Assembly: GCF_003201975.1 (NCBI RefSeq)
Contig: NZ_QJJQ01000001.1
Span: 62,001 to 126,000, forward strand
Source of the DNA: Pseudogracilibacillus auburnensis
GTDB taxonomy: Bacteria > Bacillota > Bacilli > Bacillales > Amphibacillaceae
DNA length: 64,000 nucleotides
Direction of reading: 5' to 3'
Below are positions 40,917 to 48,996 of the stretch, in pieces. How positions within the stretch are numbered: the stretch's first letter is position 1; every line of letters begins with the position of its first letter. The position numbers and the translations under genes are program-made. Below the pieces are notes generated by a model that saw only the letters and a program-made list of their open reading frames with translations, was not told the DNA's origin and searched no databases.

Positions 40917-42422
40917 ATGTTATTACAAACAAGGGAAATCACAAAAATATTTGGCGGTCATAAAGCGTTGGAAAATGTGACTATTTCGTTTGAAGCAGGC
41001 ACTGTTCACTCATTATTAGGCGAAAATGGTGCGGGGAAATCCACACTCATTAAAATACTGACAGGTGTTTATCAACCAACAAATGGACAAATTATTTGGC
41101 AAGGGCAACAGACTTTCATTAATCGACCCAAAGATGCTCAAGATCTTGGTGTAAATGTAATACACCAAGATCGCCAACTTGTCCCTTATTTTACGGGTTT
41201 AGAAAATTTGTTTTTGAATCGAACCTATCCGAAAAATAAGCTCGGTGGTATTAACTGGAGTAAAATGAGAGAACAAGCAAATGCATTAAAGGAAAAGTGG
41301 AAAATTGATATAACATTAGATAAACCAGTTTATGATTTGACGCCAACAGAGCGAACGATGCTCGAAATATTACGAGCGATGAGTTATGAATCGAAAGTAC
41401 TCATTTTAGATGAACCGACAGCTTCTTTAACAGATAAAGAATCAGAATTGTTATTTTCATTAATCGACCATTTGAAAAAAGAAAATGTGGCAATCATTTA
41501 TATTTCACACCGACTAGAAGAAGTCATTAAAATCTCAGATCATGTCACTGTGTTAACAGGTGGAAAAGTCACGGCATCTCTACAAAAAGAGGAGATAACG
41601 AGAGAAAGAATTATTCATCATATGACAGATGGAAAAGAAATGAAAACAGCAGAAAAAAGTAGTAATAAACAGCGATCTAGTACATTATTACTTTCTGTTA
41701 AAAAGTTAGGAACGAAAGATAAAAAAGTAGAAGATGTTACTTTTGATGTTCATGCTGGAGAAATAGTCGGAATGTATGGTCTGGCTGGCTCAGGAAGAAC
41801 GGAAAGTATGGAAGCCATTTTTGGATTGAGAGAAAAAACAACAGGATCCATTACGTATAAGGAAAAGTTGCTAGGAAAAGTTTCACCAAAACAAATGATA
41901 AAAGCTGGGATGATTTTAATACCTGAAAATAGACATGATGAAGGTTTAATCATGTCAAACACGATCCGTCATAATATGACATTACCGATTTTAGATGACG
42001 TATCAAAAGCGGGAGTTATAACTAGTTCTGTGGAAGGTAAAAAAGTATCCGAAGAAATGAAACGTTTTAAAGTGAAGGCTGTAAGTGAAAATCAGAAGGT
42101 GGCTGAATTAAGTGGAGGTAATCAACAAAAGGTCGTCTTTGGTAAGGCGCTTCTAACAAATCCTGATTTATATATTTGTGATGAACCAACACAAGCAGTA
42201 GACATTATGACACGAAACGATATTCATTTATTTTTACAAGAACAAGCCAAATTAGGAAAAGGGGTTATTTTTGTATCCTCTGATATCCAAGAAATTCTTG
42301 AAATTAGTGATCGAATTATTGTGTATAGTGAAGGGAAGACAGTAGCTGAGCTTGTCAATGACCGAATTGATACACATACTATTTTAGATATATGTTACAA
42401 ACATCAAAAGGGGGAAAAATAG
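40917..42422 (+). CDS. Sugar ABC importer ATPase (RbsA type)
   Basis: A 501-residue tandem ATPase. The first half has Walker A GENGAGKST (35-43), a poorly conserved signature (LTPTERTM) and LILDEPTASL. The second half has a degenerate Walker A (GLAGSGRTES), signature LSGGNQQK and LYICDEPTQAVDI. This asymmetry is usual for the family. Start ATG 40917 behind GAGGTGAAAG; its stop is one base before the permease start codon. Confidence 0.92.
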   Translation: MLLQTREITKIFGGHKALENVTISFEAGTVHSLLGENGAGKSTLIKILTGVYQPTNGQIIWQGQQTFINRPKDAQDLGVNVIHQDRQLVPYFTGLENLFLNRTYPKNKLGGINWSKMREQANALKEKWKIDITLDKPVYDLTPTERTMLEILRAMSYESKVLILDEPTASLTDKESELLFSLIDHLKKENVAIIYISHRLEEVIKISDHVTVLTGGKVTASLQKEEITRERIIHHMTDGKEMKTAEKSSNKQRSSTLLLSVKKLGTKDKKVEDVTFDVHAGEIVGMYGLAGSGRTESMEAIFGLREKTTGSITYKEKLLGKVSPKQMIKAGMILIPENRHDEGLIMSNTIRHNMTLPILDDVSKAGVITSSVEGKKVSEEMKRFKVKAVSENQKVAELSGGNQQKVVFGKALLTNPDLYICDEPTQAVDIMTRNDIHLFLQEQAKLGKGVIFVSSDIQEILEISDRIIVYSEGKTVAELVNDRIDTHTILDICYKHQKGEK

Positions 42423-42423
42423 A

Positions 42424-43389
42424 ATGAGTCAAACGATAAAACAACAGAAGCAAAAAATGTCATTCTCCCAAAAATTAAGTGCTTATGGAACCATTTTTGC
42501 TGGGATTGCATTAATTGTGATATTTAGTATTTTAAGTCCGGATTCATTTATGACGTTTGATAATGCAATCAATATTACGAGGCAAATTTCCTTTTTAGTC
42601 ATTATTGCAATTGGTGCAACACTTGTCATGAGTGTGCAGGAATTTGATTTATCGATCGGTGCCATGGCAAGTCTTGGTGGCGTCGTCTCGGCTAAACTTG
42701 CCATTGCAGGAGTGCCGATTTTCGTTAGTATTTTAGTACCTGTCGTGATCGGATTTGTGATCGGATTAATCAGTGGTGCCATTGTGACACGTTTTCGAGT
42801 GTTATCATTTGTTACAACACTTGCGATGGGAACGGTAATTGGTGGGTTTACTTTTTGGTTAACAGGTGGGTCAACCGTTTTTGAAAATATACCGGAAAGT
42901 TTTAAATTTCTTGGACAAACACAAATTTTCGTTTTTCCACTACTTTCTATCATTATGATTATTCTTGTCATCATTTTTTGGTATGTGATGGCACATACAA
43001 CGTTAGGACGTCGTTTTTACGCGATTGGTGGAAATGAGAAAGCTTCTGAAGTTTCAGGTGTAAGTATTAATTATTATAAAACAATTGCCTTCGCTTTATG
43101 TGGTATGTTAGCAGCATTGACTGGTGCACTTTTAGCATCTCGTTTAGGTTCTGCACATCCAACTGGTGGAGAGGCATATTTTCTTAATGCCTATGCAGCT
43201 GTCTTTTTAGGGATGACTGTTGTTCGTAGTGGTATTTCGAATGTCGTTGGAACTTTATTCGGAGCAGCCATTTTAGGGATATTAGCAAATGGTTTAACTA
43301 TTTTACAAGTACCTTCCTTTATGCAGGATGTTATTACAGGGATCATTATTATTGCAGCATTAATATTTCAAAAGATAGGACGTGAATAA
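42424..43389 (+). CDS. Sugar ABC importer permease (RbsC type)
   Basis: A 321-residue permease with about nine hydrophobic segments. Signatures are AIGATLVMSVQEFDLSIGAM, FYAIGGNEKASEVSGVSINY and RLGSAHPTGGEAYFLNAYAA with VFLGMT. It directly follows its ATPase and precedes the TrpA-like gene by two bases, so all four are probably co-translated. Confidence 0.92.
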   Translation: MSQTIKQQKQKMSFSQKLSAYGTIFAGIALIVIFSILSPDSFMTFDNAINITRQISFLVIIAIGATLVMSVQEFDLSIGAMASLGGVVSAKLAIAGVPIFVSILVPVVIGFVIGLISGAIVTRFRVLSFVTTLAMGTVIGGFTFWLTGGSTVFENIPESFKFLGQTQIFVFPLLSIIMIILVIIFWYVMAHTTLGRRFYAIGGNEKASEVSGVSINYYKTIAFALCGMLAALTGALLASRLGSAHPTGGEAYFLNAYAAVFLGMTVVRSGISNVVGTLFGAAILGILANGLTILQVPSFMQDVITGIIIIAALIFQKIGRE

Positions 43390-43391
43390 AA

Positions 43392-44165
43392 GTGGGAAAA
43401 GAATTAACTACAAGAATTAGCAAACAACTTCCTACTTCGTTTATTACTACCTATTTTGTTGGGGGGCATCCTACAAAAGAAGCGAGCATCGACATGATTG
43501 AAAAAGCTGTCCATGCTGGGGTAAATGCGATTGAAATTGGATTTCCGAGTAAAAATCCATTTTTAGATGGGGAAACAATAAAACGAGCCCATCGAGAAAT
43601 AGCAGGAAATTTTTCATCTTTAACCGACTTTATTGATTATCTCAAATTGCTCAGAAGCAAGGTAGATATTCCGTTATGGATTATGGGATATGAGGAAGAT
43701 TTATTAGCAGATGACATTTATATAAAATTGGCGAAATCTTCTTACATTGATGGCTTTATTATTCCTAATTTACCAATTCATCTAATGGAGGAAGTACAGC
43801 AACATGTCCATCGTGAACAGGTTGAAGTGATTCCAGTCATTAATGATCAAATGTCAGATGAGGACATTCAGACATTAATTCACCATAATGATGTTGTATA
43901 TTGTCAATTATATACTGGTAAAACAGGGAATTCACTTACAATGACAGAAGATTTGCCAAAATTTTATGAGCGGATGCGAAAGGTAACAGATGCGAAATTG
44001 ATGGCCGGATTTGGCATTAAAAATCGGACGATTGCTGAACAAATCTTTCATGTGGGTTATGATGGTATTGTGATTGGGAGTGAAATTGTTCGTCTTGTCA
44101 GTTCCGGAAATGACGATGATTTAGTTCACTTCATTCATGAACTGGAAAAAGCAAAAGATGTTTGA
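43392..44165 (+). CDS. TrpA-like TIM-barrel protein (putative retro-aldolase)
   Basis: A 257-residue protein resembling the tryptophan synthase alpha subunit: FITTYFVGGHPT, AGVNAIEIGFPSKNPFLDGE and DAKLMAGFGIKNRTIAEQI. The TrpA catalytic pair is conserved by position as Glu48 and Asp59, and the phosphate-binding loops AGFGI and DGIVIGSEIV are present. There is no trpB or other trp gene; it lies two bases after a sugar permease gene and before an FGGY kinase. TrpA cleaves indole-glycerol-phosphate by a retro-aldol step releasing glyceraldehyde-3-phosphate. I infer a related cleavage or epimerisation of a phosphorylated sugar here. The start is GTG 43392. Confidence 0.82.
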   Translation: MGKELTTRISKQLPTSFITTYFVGGHPTKEASIDMIEKAVHAGVNAIEIGFPSKNPFLDGETIKRAHREIAGNFSSLTDFIDYLKLLRSKVDIPLWIMGYEEDLLADDIYIKLAKSSYIDGFIIPNLPIHLMEEVQQHVHREQVEVIPVINDQMSDEDIQTLIHHNDVVYCQLYTGKTGNSLTMTEDLPKFYERMRKVTDAKLMAGFGIKNRTIAEQIFHVGYDGIVIGSEIVRLVSSGNDDDLVHFIHELEKAKDV

Positions 44166-44259
44166 AATTACCATAGGTGAAAGTTTTAGCGGACATTTTG
44201 TAATGAGAATGGGATTGGCCTAATAGTGTGCGAGGCGTTTGGGAATGGAGGAGTACGAC

Positions 44260-45738
44260 ATGGATTATGTAGCAGTTTTTGATATTGGAACTACGGCGAT
44301 AAAAGGTTTATTAGTGAATCGAGCTGTAGAACCCTTGGGCGAACAGACGATAGAATTAACGACCTATATAGAGGATGGAAATGTAGAGCAGCAGCCTGAA
44401 GATTGGTGGGAAGCGATTAAAAAAATAGCAGCAACATGGTGGCAAAGTGGTATTTCTCCTCATTCCATACGAGCTATTACTTTTTCAGGGCAAATGGAAG
44501 ACCTTATTACTGTTAGCAAGACGGAGAAAAAGTATCGTGCCATTTTATATTCTGATACGAGGGCAGGAGAAGAAGCGGGTGAGGTGATGGGGAAATTCCC
44601 GGATCTTCGAAATGTCACTGGGAATAATATGAGTGCAACGACTCCTCTTGCTAAAATAAGCTGGCTACAAAAACATCGTAAAGAACAGTATAAAGATGCA
44701 AAAAAATTTGTTTTTTGTGCCAAAGATTTTATCATTTATAAACTAACAGGAGTTGCGGTGACAGATCCAGTTACTGGTGCAACGACAGGAATGATGGATT
44801 TAACAAAACGTAAATGGCATGAACCGATCGTGGATGGTTGTGGCGTTGATATTTCCAAACTACCAAATTTAATAGATGTAAAAGAAATCGTCGGGACTGT
44901 CTCAAAAACTGCAAGTAAGGTGAGTGGATTTTCATCTTCCACATTCATCATTAATGGTAGTGGAGACGCCGGTGCATCGACACTTGGCGCAGGTTCGATA
45001 CAGGTGAAAGATGGTTATTTTTATCTTGGTACGACAGGCTGGCTTGCCATGGTTGAAAAAAATGACACAAACGAAAATTTATCAGAAGGCCATTTTAATT
45101 TAGCTTTTGTTCAGGAAGATCAGCGAATTTCTGTTGCACCACTCTTAAATGTAGGAAATGTTCATAATTGGGCAGTGCATTCATTTTGTGAGGAAACAGA
45201 AAACAGCTATGTAGCGTTCGAATCACTCATTGAAACAGTTGCTCCTGGTAGTGAAGGTGTCGTCTTTTTACCCTATTTATATGGAGAACGAAATCCTATC
45301 CATGACCCAGATGCAAAAGGTGCTTACTGGGGAGTCAGTTCGTCTACTACAAAAAAACATTTAGCACGAGCAGCCCTGGAAGGAGTTACTTTTTCATTAA
45401 AACAAACATTAGAGATGTTTGAGGTAGAAGACAAGCGTACGATTACTCTAATTGGTGGTGGTTCCAAAAGTGAAACATGGTGTCAGATGATGGCTGATAT
45501 AATGAATCATCCCATTCGTGTACCGTTAAACAGTGAATATCTTCCTTCTATTGGAATTGCTTCCTCCGCGTTTCTCGCTCTAGGCTGGATGGAATCATAC
45601 GAACAATTTATCGATCAACATGTAAAAACAGTTCCAAGTAAACATTATTATCCTAACGAAGCTAATGTGCAAAAATACGAAAGCCAATATACTCTTTTTA
45701 AAAGACTTTACCCTGCACTGCGAACGATGTATCAATAA
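44260..45738 (+). CDS. FGGY-family carbohydrate kinase
   Basis: A 492-residue kinase of the xylulokinase/glycerokinase family. The first ATP loop is VAVFDIGTTAIKGLLVN (residues 4-20). Next come ITFSGQMEDLITV, SDTRAGEEAGEV, FVFCAKDFIIYKLTG and the second nucleotide motif LIGGGSKSETWCQMMADIM. The late LPSIGIASSAFLALGW completes the fold. ATG 44260 is preceded by GGAGGAG at six bases. It would phosphorylate the sugar brought in by the RbsBAC-type importer. Sequence alone does not tell xylulose from other ketoses or polyols. Confidence 0.9.
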   Translation: MDYVAVFDIGTTAIKGLLVNRAVEPLGEQTIELTTYIEDGNVEQQPEDWWEAIKKIAATWWQSGISPHSIRAITFSGQMEDLITVSKTEKKYRAILYSDTRAGEEAGEVMGKFPDLRNVTGNNMSATTPLAKISWLQKHRKEQYKDAKKFVFCAKDFIIYKLTGVAVTDPVTGATTGMMDLTKRKWHEPIVDGCGVDISKLPNLIDVKEIVGTVSKTASKVSGFSSSTFIINGSGDAGASTLGAGSIQVKDGYFYLGTTGWLAMVEKNDTNENLSEGHFNLAFVQEDQRISVAPLLNVGNVHNWAVHSFCEETENSYVAFESLIETVAPGSEGVVFLPYLYGERNPIHDPDAKGAYWGVSSSTTKKHLARAALEGVTFSLKQTLEMFEVEDKRTITLIGGGSKSETWCQMMADIMNHPIRVPLNSEYLPSIGIASSAFLALGWMESYEQFIDQHVKTVPSKHYYPNEANVQKYESQYTLFKRLYPALRTMYQ

Positions 45739-45769
45739 TTTGGCAGATACATTTTACTAAAGAACGTGC

Positions 45770-45822
45770 TCAATGTGACCTTTTGTTCATACTATAAGTA
45801 TTTTGGTCACATTGACTTTTTA
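45770..45822 (+). terminator. Terminator of the SorC-Rbs-FGGY operon
   Basis: TCAATGTGACC pairs perfectly with GGTCACATTGA around a long loop and is followed by CTTTTTA. Confidence 0.85.
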
Positions 45823-45878
45823 CGTTTTGTTTCATCTTCCTGAATGAATTCCCCGTACTACTGTCTACATCCACTAAT

Positions 45879-45950
45879 TGCCGGCATAACTAGGATTTAG
45901 GACATAATCGAATTTTGCGGCACATATTCAAAATCCACGGCACATATTGT
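45879..45950. repeat. Degenerate 20 bp tandem repeat, about four copies
   Basis: Successive units resemble AATTTTGCGGCACATATTCA: AATTGCCGGCATAACTAGG, ATTTAGGACATAATCG, AATTTTGCGGCACATATTCA and AAATCCACGGCACATATTGT, with a period near 20. It is non-coding and lies just after a terminator, like the tract at 38702. The rest of 45739-46054 holds no gene. Confidence 0.55.
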
Positions 45951-46054
45951 AACAAAAGGCGTGCTGCTTCACTTGTATCTTCCTCACAAAATATTAGGCT
46001 AATAGACTATTTTTAATAGAAAAACTGCTTGAATAATAATTCATTTTTTATTTT

Positions 46055-46369
46055 TTACGAGATCAACTTTAACCCAATAACAGCCCCGATGATCATTGCA
46101 ATAAAAATGATTCGCTTTACCTCCCGCGGTTCGTTATATAAAACCATACTTAAGATTGCTCCGCCTGATGCGCCAATGCCCGTCCAAATGGCATAAGCTG
46201 TCCCCATCGGCATTGTTGTCATTGCGATAGAAAGGAATAGAAAGCTTACTCCGAAACTAAAAACCAAGAGTAAGAAAGATTGCCAATTTCGTTTATCATG
46301 TAGTCTATTAATCATAAAGACGCCAAGCATTTCAAACAGACCTGCAATAATTAAAGCGATCCAAGCCAT
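46055..46369 (-). CDS. ykkD: Small multidrug resistance family protein, guanidinium exporter subunit (YkkD type)
   Basis: A 104-residue SMR-family protein with four transmembrane helices and the family signatures ALIIAGLFEMLGVFMINRLH (essential helix-1 Glu) and AYAIWTGIGASGGAILSMVL. It forms a heterodimer with the product of the upstream gene, which it overlaps by one base. The pair lies behind a guanidine-I riboswitch, so guanidinium efflux (Gdx type) is the likely job, rather than broad drug efflux. Confidence 0.88.
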   Translation of the reverse strand: MAWIALIIAGLFEMLGVFMINRLHDKRNWQSFLLLVFSFGVSFLFLSIAMTTMPMGTAYAIWTGIGASGGAILSMVLYNEPREVKRIIFIAMIIGAVIGLKLIS

Positions 46370-46704
46370 TATGATTCAGCTCCTTCTTTTGTAACGCTCA
46401 CTAATTTTAACCCAACTACCCCCATTAATAAGATGGAGATTAATAGTAGTTTTGCAATGCTAAATGTAGCACCAAAAAATATGATATCTGTAAAAATAGT
46501 ACCTACAGTTCCAAGACCAACAAAGACGGCATAAACGGTGCTAACTGGGAGTTCTTTTGCTGCCATGATCATTAAGTAAAAACTAATAATTATCGCTAAA
46601 GTTGTACCTACCCAAGCCCAGAAATGATCAGCATGTTTTAAGCCAATTACCCAAAAAACTTCAAAAAAAGCTGCAACTATTACTTTCAACCAATTGATAT
46701 TCAT
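46369..46704 (-). CDS. ykkC: Small multidrug resistance family protein, guanidinium exporter subunit (YkkC type)
   Basis: A 111-residue SMR-family protein with four transmembrane helices. The helix-1 Glu is in VIVAAFFEVFWVIGLKHADH, and helix 3 contains VYAVFVGLGTVGTIFTDIIF. It is the first gene after the guanidine-I riboswitch, with AGGAGGTG upstream of ATG 46704. Its stop codon overlaps the start of the second subunit. The two work as an unequal dimer in the cytoplasmic membrane, exporting guanidinium in exchange for protons. Confidence 0.9.
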   Translation of the reverse strand: MNINWLKVIVAAFFEVFWVIGLKHADHFWAWVGTTLAIIISFYLMIMAAKELPVSTVYAVFVGLGTVGTIFTDIIFFGATFSIAKLLLISILLMGVVGLKLVSVTKEGAES

Positions 46705-46725
46705 GTAAAAACACCTCCTAAAAAT

Positions 46726-46853
46726 AAAAAAAGCCCGAGAGATTACTGTAAACAGTATCTCCCAGGCTTTTATCCTTCCGTGACATAGCTAAAATTGCTA
46801 TGAGTTTTCTCTCGGTCCAGACTAACCATATTGTTACGGAACCCTAGAAAACT
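46726..46853 (-). promoter_or_regulatory. Guanidine-I (ykkC) riboswitch with terminator
   Basis: Read leftward, the leader contains CTAGGGTTCCG, TCTGGACCGAGAGAAAACTC, TCACGGAAGGATAAAAG and CCTGGGAGA. These are the conserved blocks of the ykkC class I guanidine aptamer (compare CTAGGGTTCCG...GGTCCGAGAGAAAAC...ACACGGAGGGATAAAAGCCCGGGAGA). The last block also forms the left arm of a terminator with TCTCTCGGGCTTTTTTT (46726-46771). Guanidine binding would hold the aptamer arm and release transcription of the two SMR genes. Confidence 0.93.
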
Positions 46854-46875
46854 TTTTCCTATTCAATTACTTAAA

Positions 46876-46903
46876 ATTATACACATTGTTGCTTATTTTT
46901 CAA
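46876..46903 (-). promoter_or_regulatory. Promoter of the guanidine riboswitch transcript
   Basis: On the minus strand TTGAAA (46903-46898), a 16 bp spacer and TATAAT (46881-46876) lie just upstream of the aptamer. Confidence 0.7.
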
Positions 46904-47002
46904 ATAACCTGCTCATCACATTAAAGCAGTGATTTTATGATGAACGTTTACATATGCATCTTGAAACGTATTTTGTAAAAATCCTTATCCCTAATAAACA
47001 AA

Positions 47003-47884
47003 CTAAAAAATGGTACTATTTTCGGTTGTTACAATTTGTGGGTAGACGATCATTTGTCGTTGTTTTACTTCCACTTTATGAAACCCTGTCGTTTGTGTCA
47101 TTTTTATATCGAATGTCTCCTTGTTATCAGATGCGATGATAGTGTTAGTTTCGCTTGTGGTCTGCTCAACCGAACTTCCGACACGATCTTTTACTGTACC
47201 ATATTCGTTCTGACTAGACTCAGTATTCTTGAGCTCTTCCATTCCATATGCTGTACTAAAAACGGTGGTGCATGGAATCGAATGAAACTGAAACAAGCAA
47301 TTATTGTGGGTATGGCCTGCCAAGATTCCAATTACATCAGTTCCTTCAATCATGTTCCCAAATGCTGCTTTATTTCGTAAATGATCATCTATAGGCGGAT
47401 GATGCATAGCAATGATCGTTCCTTTTTCTGTATCCACTTTTAAAATATCGGCTAGCCAGTTTAATTGGTCTATAGATACTTCACCATTAACCTCATTCGG
47501 TATTTTTGTATCCAATACGATTACTCTCACTCCGCCGACTGTTTTACTGTAATAATATGGTGCTTCGGATTTCGATTCGTTGAGAAAAACAGAGCGAAAG
47601 GCTTTTCTTCTATCGTGATTCCCGAGTGTAAGTAAAAAAGGAGCTTGAAATTGTTTTTCACAGTTACGAATAAATTCCTTCACATATTGATAATCCGCTT
47701 CATCCCCATCATGGATTAAATCGCCACTCATAATAAAAAATGCAGGCTTAAAAGGTAAAGATGAAAAAACTTCTTTAAATAAAGATAATTTTTCATTCGT
47801 ATTTACTCCATACAAGCTAGCCTGTTTGCTCGGTGCGATAAGATGGGGATCAGAAAGGTGGATAAACGTTACCTCATTTGACAT
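47003..47884 (-). CDS. Calcineurin-like metallophosphoesterase (CpdA/GpdQ type)
   Basis: A 293-residue two-metal phosphoesterase with the full motif set: HLSDPHL (DxH), MSGDLIHDG (GD), LTLGNHDRR (GNHD), AMHHPPI (His) and GILAGHTHN (GHxH). It most resembles the class III phosphodiesterases that cleave cAMP or glycerophosphodiesters. The last 70 residues are Ser/Thr/Glu-rich and may be a flexible tail. ATG 47884 has AAGGAG eight bases upstream; GTG 47893 would overlap it. It overlaps the inositol-phosphatase-like gene by 11 bases. With a Ugp-type importer divergent to it, glycerophosphodiester cleavage is the best guess. Confidence 0.87.
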   Translation of the reverse strand: MSNEVTFIHLSDPHLIAPSKQASLYGVNTNEKLSLFKEVFSSLPFKPAFFIMSGDLIHDGDEADYQYVKEFIRNCEKQFQAPFLLTLGNHDRRKAFRSVFLNESKSEAPYYYSKTVGGVRVIVLDTKIPNEVNGEVSIDQLNWLADILKVDTEKGTIIAMHHPPIDDHLRNKAAFGNMIEGTDVIGILAGHTHNNCLFQFHSIPCTTVFSTAYGMEELKNTESSQNEYGTVKDRVGSSVEQTTSETNTIIASDNKETFDIKMTQTTGFHKVEVKQRQMIVYPQIVTTENSTIF

Positions 47885-48701
47885 CTGCTGCACTCCTTAT
47901 ATGTGAAATAAATTCATCGTAGATAGGCTTATTTGAAGCGATAATCCAATCGTCTTTTAGGTTGCTAATTTGATGATTAAAATTGGTACATATTCCACCA
48001 GCTTCCTCCACTAATAATATGCCAACAGCAACATCCCATGGCTTTAAATGGTAATGCCAAAACCCGTCTAGCTGACCAGTTGCAACAAAAGCAAGATCTA
48101 AGCAAGAAGAACCAGAATTACGAATTCCTTGACATTCTCCAAACAGAGAAAAAAGAATTTGTTTTGACCTGGATGTTGCACGCCATTCAGCGGAAGGGAT
48201 ACCGTATGCAATTAAGGAATGTTTTAATGAATCAATCGTAGAAGTATGAATCAATGTATCATTCATATATGCGCCTTGCCCTTTTATCGCTGAATATAAA
48301 ATATTATTCACAATATCTAAGGTGAGACCGAAAACGATGTCATTATAATGATATAATGCTACCGAAATGGCATAACGAGGGAAATGGTGGACAAAATTCA
48401 TTGTTCCATCAATCGGATCAATCACCCAAGTATACGGTTGTTGATCAAATGCAATTGCATTGGTAGCATTCGTTTCTTCTGTCACTAAATGACTATCAGG
48501 AATTAATTTTATTAGATGTTTAATTAAATAAGACTCTACCTCACGATCAACATTCGTAACCAAATCAGTGAAGTTTTCTTTTGTATGGATAATTTTTTTT
48601 TGGAAAATTTCATTTCGAACGGATTCTCCAGCAGTTAAAATAACATGTTTAGCCTCTTTAAAATACAAGTCCGTTGCAACTGGATTTTTTACTTTATTCA
48701 T
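47874..48701 (-). CDS. Inositol monophosphatase family protein
   Basis: A 275-residue magnesium-dependent phosphatase. Metal-site motifs are TEET (helix Glu), WVIDPIDGTMNFVHHFP and KPWDVAVGILLVEEAGG. The family removes phosphate from inositol phosphate, histidinol phosphate, glycerol-like or nucleotide (PAP) substrates. I prefer the start at 48701 because GGGG lies upstream; an alternative ATG at 48713 has no ribosome site. It is first in a two-gene unit with the phosphodiesterase. Together they could turn an imported phosphodiester first into a monoester and then into free phosphate. Confidence 0.87.
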   Translation of the reverse strand: MNKVKNPVATDLYFKEAKHVILTAGESVRNEIFQKKIIHTKENFTDLVTNVDREVESYLIKHLIKLIPDSHLVTEETNATNAIAFDQQPYTWVIDPIDGTMNFVHHFPRYAISVALYHYNDIVFGLTLDIVNNILYSAIKGQGAYMNDTLIHTSTIDSLKHSLIAYGIPSAEWRATSRSKQILFSLFGECQGIRNSGSSCLDLAFVATGQLDGFWHYHLKPWDVAVGILLVEEAGGICTNFNHQISNLKDDWIIASNKPIYDEFISHIRSAADVK

Positions 48702-48812
48702 ACCTATCCCCATTTCTCGTATATGTTTTTCAAGTAATAACGTATCATGTGAAGATTAAAGGAACGTAAAAAATAGGTGAAAAAGAGGTTTAATCTTTAT
48801 GAAAGAAGTCCT

Positions 48813-48851
48813 TGTAAAAATAGGGTTAAATACTGATTAAAAAGGTGTAAA
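48813..48851. promoter_or_regulatory. Pho-box-like array (four half-sites at 11 bp period)
   Basis: On the minus strand TTTACA-N5-TTAATC-N5-TTAACC-N5-TTTACA runs from 48851 to 48813. This is the arrangement of PhoP boxes in B. subtilis (TT[A/C/T]A[C/T]A repeated every 11 bp). Two hexamers are perfect and two differ at one position. It lies between the divergent phosphoesterase and Ugp-like operons. The rest of 48702-48996 shows no other clear signal. Confidence 0.55.
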
Positions 48852-48996
48852 GCGGATTGAATAGTTAAAAAGGAATGATAATCTATTATTAGATCGATAC
48901 AAAAAATAGTAGGGGGATAGAGGTAGCTGTTTAGTCTAATAGAATCATCGATCATTATTACGTTTTCTTACAAAATACATATTGCGAGGAGAAATT

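Noticed and set aside
43392-44165. Tryptophan biosynthesis gene
   Set aside because: No trpB or other trp gene and no trp leader nearby. The gene is embedded two bases after a sugar permease gene.
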